DNA of 64,000 nt from positions 3,286,001 through 3,350,000 of the forward strand of contig NZ_AP022588.1 of assembly GCF_010731735.1 (NCBI RefSeq), written 5' to 3'. Positions 60,762-64,000 of this stretch are shown here, one piece after another. Source of the stretch: Mycolicibacterium sediminis (lineage in GTDB: Bacteria; Actinomycetota; Actinomycetes; Mycobacteriales; Mycobacteriaceae). Numbering within the stretch: position 1 is the first letter of the stretch; the number at the start of each line of letters is the position of its first letter. Position numbers and translations under genes: made by a program. Below the pieces are notes generated by a model. The model ran no database searches. It was not told the origin of the DNA and saw only the letters and a list, made by a program, of their open reading frames with translations.

Positions 60762-60775
60762 CTGTCAACTGACAG
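60762..60775. promoter_or_regulatory. TetR-type operator, copy 4
   Basis: CTGTCAACTGACAG, a perfect 6-2-6 palindrome, ends 57 bp before the ABC transporter ATPase gene. With copy 3 it places both divergent genes under the same regulator. Confidence 0.65.
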
Positions 60776-60831
60776 GCCAGCGGACGGCGTCGTTCAGCGC
60801 AGGCAACCGAACTCACCCCCGGGAGTGCTCG

Positions 60832-62832
60832 ATGGGCATCGCCGTTTCCGCAGTCGACGCGCCCGCCGTGGCGGCCGCTGCGGTGCCGCCGATCTCCGAT
60901 CCCGTGGCGACCGTCGCCGATCTGCGGGTCACGTTCCGCCGCGACGGTCGCGACGTCCACGCGCTGCGAGGGGTGTCGCTGGACGTGGCGCCGGGGGAGA
61001 TCCTCGGCCTGGTCGGCGAATCGGGATCCGGCAAGAGCGTGCTGGGCTTCACGATGCTCGGCCTGCTGCCCTCGAGCGCCCGGGTGGACGGCACCGTGTC
61101 GGTGGTCGGCTCCGACATGGTGGACGGCGACGCCAAGGCGCAGCGCAAGGTCCGCCGCCTCGATCTGGGCGCGGTGTTCCAGGACCCGATGACATCGCTG
61201 AACCCGACCATGCGCATCGGCAGGCAGGTCGCCGAGGCGGCAGGCAGCGACGCCGAGGCGCTGCGTCTGCTCACCGCCGTCGGCATCCCCGACCCGAAGC
61301 GCCGGATGCGCGCCTTCCCGCACGAACTCTCCGGCGGGCTGCGCCAACGCGTGATGATCGCCATCGCCATCGCCGGCGATCCCGAACTGATCATCGCCGA
61401 CGAGCCGACCACCGCCCTGGACGTCACGGTTCAGGCGCAGGTGCTCCGGTTGCTGCAGCGGCTGCGCGACGAGATCGGTTGCAGCATCGTGCTGATCACC
61501 CACGACCTCGGCGTCGCCGCCCAGATCTCCGATCGCATCGCCGTGCTCTACGCAGGGCGCATCGCCGAGATCGGCCCCACCGCCGAGGTCCTCGGTAGTT
61601 CCGCGCACCCCTACACCCACGGCCTCCTACGATCGCGGCTGACGCTGGACACGGCGCGCGATCGCAAGTTGGCCGCGCTCGCGGGGTCGGTCCCCAGCGC
61701 GGTGACCCCGCTACCCGGCTGCGCGTTCGTGCCGCGCTGCGCGCTCGCCACCGACGACTGCGCCACCGCGCCACCGGCACCCGTCCCGGTCGGGCCCGCC
61801 CGGGTCAGCGCCTGCATCCGCCCGCTGGACACGGTGGCCGATCGCCTCGGTGCGGCGTCGACCACGACGGACGAGCCCTACCCCGAGTCGAAGCGGGCCG
61901 AACAGCCGCCGTCGGTCGTCCTTCGGGACGTCACGAAGTCCTTCACGGTGGCCCGTCGCTGGCTCGACCGCTCGGGCACCGACGGCAAGCTGCAGGCCCT
62001 GCGCGGTGTGACGCTGCGGGTGGGACACGGCGAGTCGGTGGCGCTGGTCGGCGAGAGCGGATCGGGCAAGTCGACGCTGCTGCGGGTCATCGCCGGACTC
62101 GAAAAACCGACGTCGGGAACCGTCGAACTCGCCGCGGGCGAGCGCCCGCAGATGGTGTTCCAGGACGCCGGGGCCTCCCTCACCCCGTGGCTCTCGGTGG
62201 GCGAACTGATCGCCGAACGCCTGCGCCGCACGTCGATGTCGCGCAGCGAACGCAGGGCCGCCGTCATCGAGGTGCTCGAGCGGGTGGGGTTGCCCGCGGA
62301 GATCGCGAAGTCGCGCGCCGGCCAACTCTCCGGCGGTCAGCGCCAACGTGTCTCGCTGGCGCGGGCGACGGTGGTCCCGCCCTCGGTCCTGCTGTGCGAC
62401 GAGCCGACCAGCGCGCTCGACGTCTCGCTCGCCGCGTCGGTGCTCAACCTGATCGGCGACCTCCGCCGCAGCCTCGACATGTCCGTCGTCTTCGTCACCC
62501 ACGATCTCTCGGTGGCCCGCGTGGTCGCTGACCGCATCGCGGTGATGTACCTCGGCCGCATCGTGGAGGTCGGGCCCGCCGAGCGCGTGATCGGCGACCC
62601 CGCCCACCCGTACACGCAGGCCCTCGTCGACTCGATCCCCGACATCGGACGCGAATCCCGCATCCTGGCGGGCGAACCCGCCAGCCCACTGTCGCCCCCG
62701 GCCGGCTGCGCCTTCCACCCGCGCTGCCCGATCGCCGTCGACGCCTGCGGCGGTGCGGATCTCGACGTCCGGCTCGAAGGCATCCCGGCCAACCCGCACC
62801 AGGTGGCCTGCATCGAACGGAGGGCCGTCTAG
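60832..62832 (+). CDS. ABC transporter double ATPase (DppD-DppF-type fusion)
   Basis: Protein of 666 residues with two ABC ATPase domains. First: Walker A GESGSGKSV, signature LSGGLRQRVM, Walker B LIIADEPTTALD. Second: GESGSGKST, LSGGQRQRVS, LLCDEPTSALD. Each ends with the peptide-transporter C-terminal Cys cluster (CAFVPRCALATDDC; CAFHPRCPIAVDAC). This is the oligopeptide/nickel-type importer class. ATG 60832 follows GGGAG. It abuts the first permease gene. The shared operators suggest uptake of a nitrogen source for the adjacent catabolic operon. Confidence 0.92.
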   Translation: MGIAVSAVDAPAVAAAAVPPISDPVATVADLRVTFRRDGRDVHALRGVSLDVAPGEILGLVGESGSGKSVLGFTMLGLLPSSARVDGTVSVVGSDMVDGDAKAQRKVRRLDLGAVFQDPMTSLNPTMRIGRQVAEAAGSDAEALRLLTAVGIPDPKRRMRAFPHELSGGLRQRVMIAIAIAGDPELIIADEPTTALDVTVQAQVLRLLQRLRDEIGCSIVLITHDLGVAAQISDRIAVLYAGRIAEIGPTAEVLGSSAHPYTHGLLRSRLTLDTARDRKLAALAGSVPSAVTPLPGCAFVPRCALATDDCATAPPAPVPVGPARVSACIRPLDTVADRLGAASTTTDEPYPESKRAEQPPSVVLRDVTKSFTVARRWLDRSGTDGKLQALRGVTLRVGHGESVALVGESGSGKSTLLRVIAGLEKPTSGTVELAAGERPQMVFQDAGASLTPWLSVGELIAERLRRTSMSRSERRAAVIEVLERVGLPAEIAKSRAGQLSGGQRQRVSLARATVVPPSVLLCDEPTSALDVSLAASVLNLIGDLRRSLDMSVVFVTHDLSVARVVADRIAVMYLGRIVEVGPAERVIGDPAHPYTQALVDSIPDIGRESRILAGEPASPLSPPAGCAFHPRCPIAVDACGGADLDVRLEGIPANPHQVACIERRAV

Positions 62833-63711
62833 ATGGCGATTGCACTACCCGCCGCCCCCCTGCTGCGCCGCCGCGCGGGGCGACGCGTGCTGGCGCTGCC
62901 CGAGTCGACGTCCGCGTTAGTGAACTGGGTGGGCTTCTCGCTGGTGATCCTGGTGACGCTGATCGCCGTCGCGGTACCCCTGATCGCCCCCCACGACCCG
63001 CTGCTGCCCGTGGGCATGCCGCTGCAGGCGCCCGGCAAGGACGGCTTCCTGCTCGGATCCGACAGCATCGGCCGCGACATCCTGTCCCGTGTCCTCTACG
63101 GTGCGCGCTCCAGCTGGTTCGCCGCACTCGCGGTGGTGGCGATCGGTCTGCTGTTCGGCGGTCTCGTCGGGCTCGTCGCGGGCACCGTCGGCGGCTGGGT
63201 CGACACCGTGCTGATGCGCATCACCGACGCCTTCCTGTCCCTTCCCGCACCGGTTCTCGCGATCGCGGTGGTCGCCGCGCTCGGTCCGAGCTTCCTGCAC
63301 ACCCTGATCGCCGTGTCGATCGTCTGGTGGCCCTTCTACGCCCGGCTGGTGCGTGGCGAGATCGTTCGGCTGGCCGCCCGTCCCCACGTGGAGGCCGCCC
63401 GCCTGGCCGGCGTCAGCCGAACGCGGCTCGCCGGCCGGCACCTGCTCCCCGGTGCGGTGCCCAACGCCGTCGTCGCGGCGAGCCTAGACATCGGCACGCT
63501 GATCCTGACCCTGGCGGCCCTGTCGTTCCTCGGCCTCGGTGCCGCGGCACCCGCGCCGGAACTGGGCGCCGACTCCGCGCGCAACCTGAGCTACTTCCTG
63601 CAGCAGTGGTGGATCCCCGTGATGCCGGGTCTCGGCGTGCTGGTGCTCGCACTGATCGGGAACGTCGCGGGGGACTGCCTGCGGAATCTCATGAAGGGGA
63701 GCGGCCGATGA
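62833..63711 (+). CDS. ABC transporter permease, DppC-type
   Basis: Membrane protein of 292 residues with about six helices, belonging to the DppC/OppC half of peptide-type importers. LLGSDSIGRDILSRVLYG is the family's periplasmic-loop signature, and EAARLAGVSRTRLAGRHLLPG the EAA loop that contacts the ATPase (about residues 185-205). It starts immediately after the ATPase stop (TAG-ATG). Order here is ATPase, DppC, DppB, the reverse of the common dppBCDF order. Confidence 0.92.
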   Translation: MAIALPAAPLLRRRAGRRVLALPESTSALVNWVGFSLVILVTLIAVAVPLIAPHDPLLPVGMPLQAPGKDGFLLGSDSIGRDILSRVLYGARSSWFAALAVVAIGLLFGGLVGLVAGTVGGWVDTVLMRITDAFLSLPAPVLAIAVVAALGPSFLHTLIAVSIVWWPFYARLVRGEIVRLAARPHVEAARLAGVSRTRLAGRHLLPGAVPNAVVAASLDIGTLILTLAALSFLGLGAAAPAPELGADSARNLSYFLQQWWIPVMPGLGVLVLALIGNVAGDCLRNLMKGSGR

Positions 63712-63739
63712 GCGCCTGCGCGAAGAGGAGAGGGCGGGC

Positions 63740-64000
63740 ATGAAGACCTTCGTGGCGACCCGACTGGGCGCGATGCTGGCGATCCTCGTCGCACTCACGG
63801 GCGTGATGTTCGTCCTGCAGCACATCTCCCCGCTCGATCCGGTGAAGGCGCAGCTGGGCGCGCAGGCCTCCGCCGAGGCGGTCGCGGCGCGGCGGGAGGC
63901 CCTCGGCCTCAACGAGCCGATGCTCACCCAGTTCTGGAACTACCTGACCGGCGCCGTGAGCGGCGACCTGGGCACGTCGTACCGCACCCGGCACTCGGTG
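63740..64000 (+). CDS. ABC transporter permease, DppB-type (cut by window end)
   Basis: First 87 residues of the second permease. One N-terminal helix (ARLGAMLAILVALTGVMFVL-like, residues 8-27), then ISPLDPVKAQLG, the LGLNEPMLTQFWNYLTG segment and the GDLGTSYRTRHSV start of the DppB/OppB loop. The gene runs off the right edge. The start at 63740 follows a GGAGAGGGCGGG stretch. A substrate-binding protein gene would be expected further right. Confidence 0.88.
   Translation, partial: MKTFVATRLGAMLAILVALTGVMFVLQHISPLDPVKAQLGAQASAEAVAARREALGLNEPMLTQFWNYLTGAVSGDLGTSYRTRHSV

Overview
The window reads as a chromosome segment of a fast-growing Mycobacterium (Mycolicibacterium-like). It is very GC-rich, rich in GTG starts and 4-bp ATGA/GTGA overlaps, and crowded with acyl-CoA, SDR, TetR and F420 families. 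Its middle has, in inverted orientation, the order I remember for M. tuberculosis Rv3045-Rv3063: cstA, ligB, CYP136-like P450, TetR, SDR, dinB2, TetR, FMN reductase, nrdHIE, TetR, FAD monooxygenase, nrdF2, adhC. I see no tRNA, rRNA, insertion sequence or CRISPR array. Homology statements come from motif reading and memory of families, not from a search.

Layout. 0-7.9 kb: a catabolic acyl-CoA cluster (MaoC hydratase, two acyl-CoA dehydrogenases, FabG-type SDR, two thiolases, enoyl-CoA hydratase, FCD-type GntR). 8-10.8 kb: GAF protein, TetR, NTF2-like protein and F420-type LLM oxidoreductase. 10.8-13.1 kb: a YgiB-like / YgiC-like ATP-grasp / DUF350 membrane module. 13.1-18.8 kb (minus): ybdD, cstA, ligB and a five-helix Moco oxidoreductase. 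18.9-28.2 kb: SDR, PoxB-like enzyme, DszC-like flavoprotein plus APH-fold kinase, TauE exporter, an attenuator-controlled free-standing LeuA regulatory domain, an MFS carrier, a cytosolic sulfite-oxidase-type enzyme and a small membrane protein. 28-45 kb: P450/TetR/SDR, an AAA ATPase, dinB2, class Ib ribonucleotide reductase (nrdHIE and, 6 kb on, nrdF), with DUF5997, LysR-effector, cupin, hydrolase/MarR and TetR/monooxygenase genes between. 45-52.5 kb: TetR/alcohol dehydrogenase, an NTF2/DapB-like/SDR/TetR cluster, an SOS-boxed DUF222-HNH gene and adhC. 52.6-64 kb: YciI protein, then a guanidine/urea carboxylase cluster (two DUF1989 proteins, biotin carboxylase, allophanate hydrolase, TetR) followed by a dipeptide-type ABC transporter cut by the window end.

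Most useful regulatory readings: (i) a leaderless 13-codon leader peptide with Val/Leu codons and competing hairpins before the LeuA regulatory-domain gene; (ii) CTGTCA-N2-TGACAG operators on both sides of the carboxylase cluster; (iii) a TGAnAGTCACTnTCA motif at three promoters around one TetR gene; (iv) paired NrdR-type boxes with 32-bp spacing before both nrdH and nrdF; (v) a perfect mycobacterial SOS box embedded in the natural start codon of the DUF222-HNH gene, which then appears frameshifted by one base.
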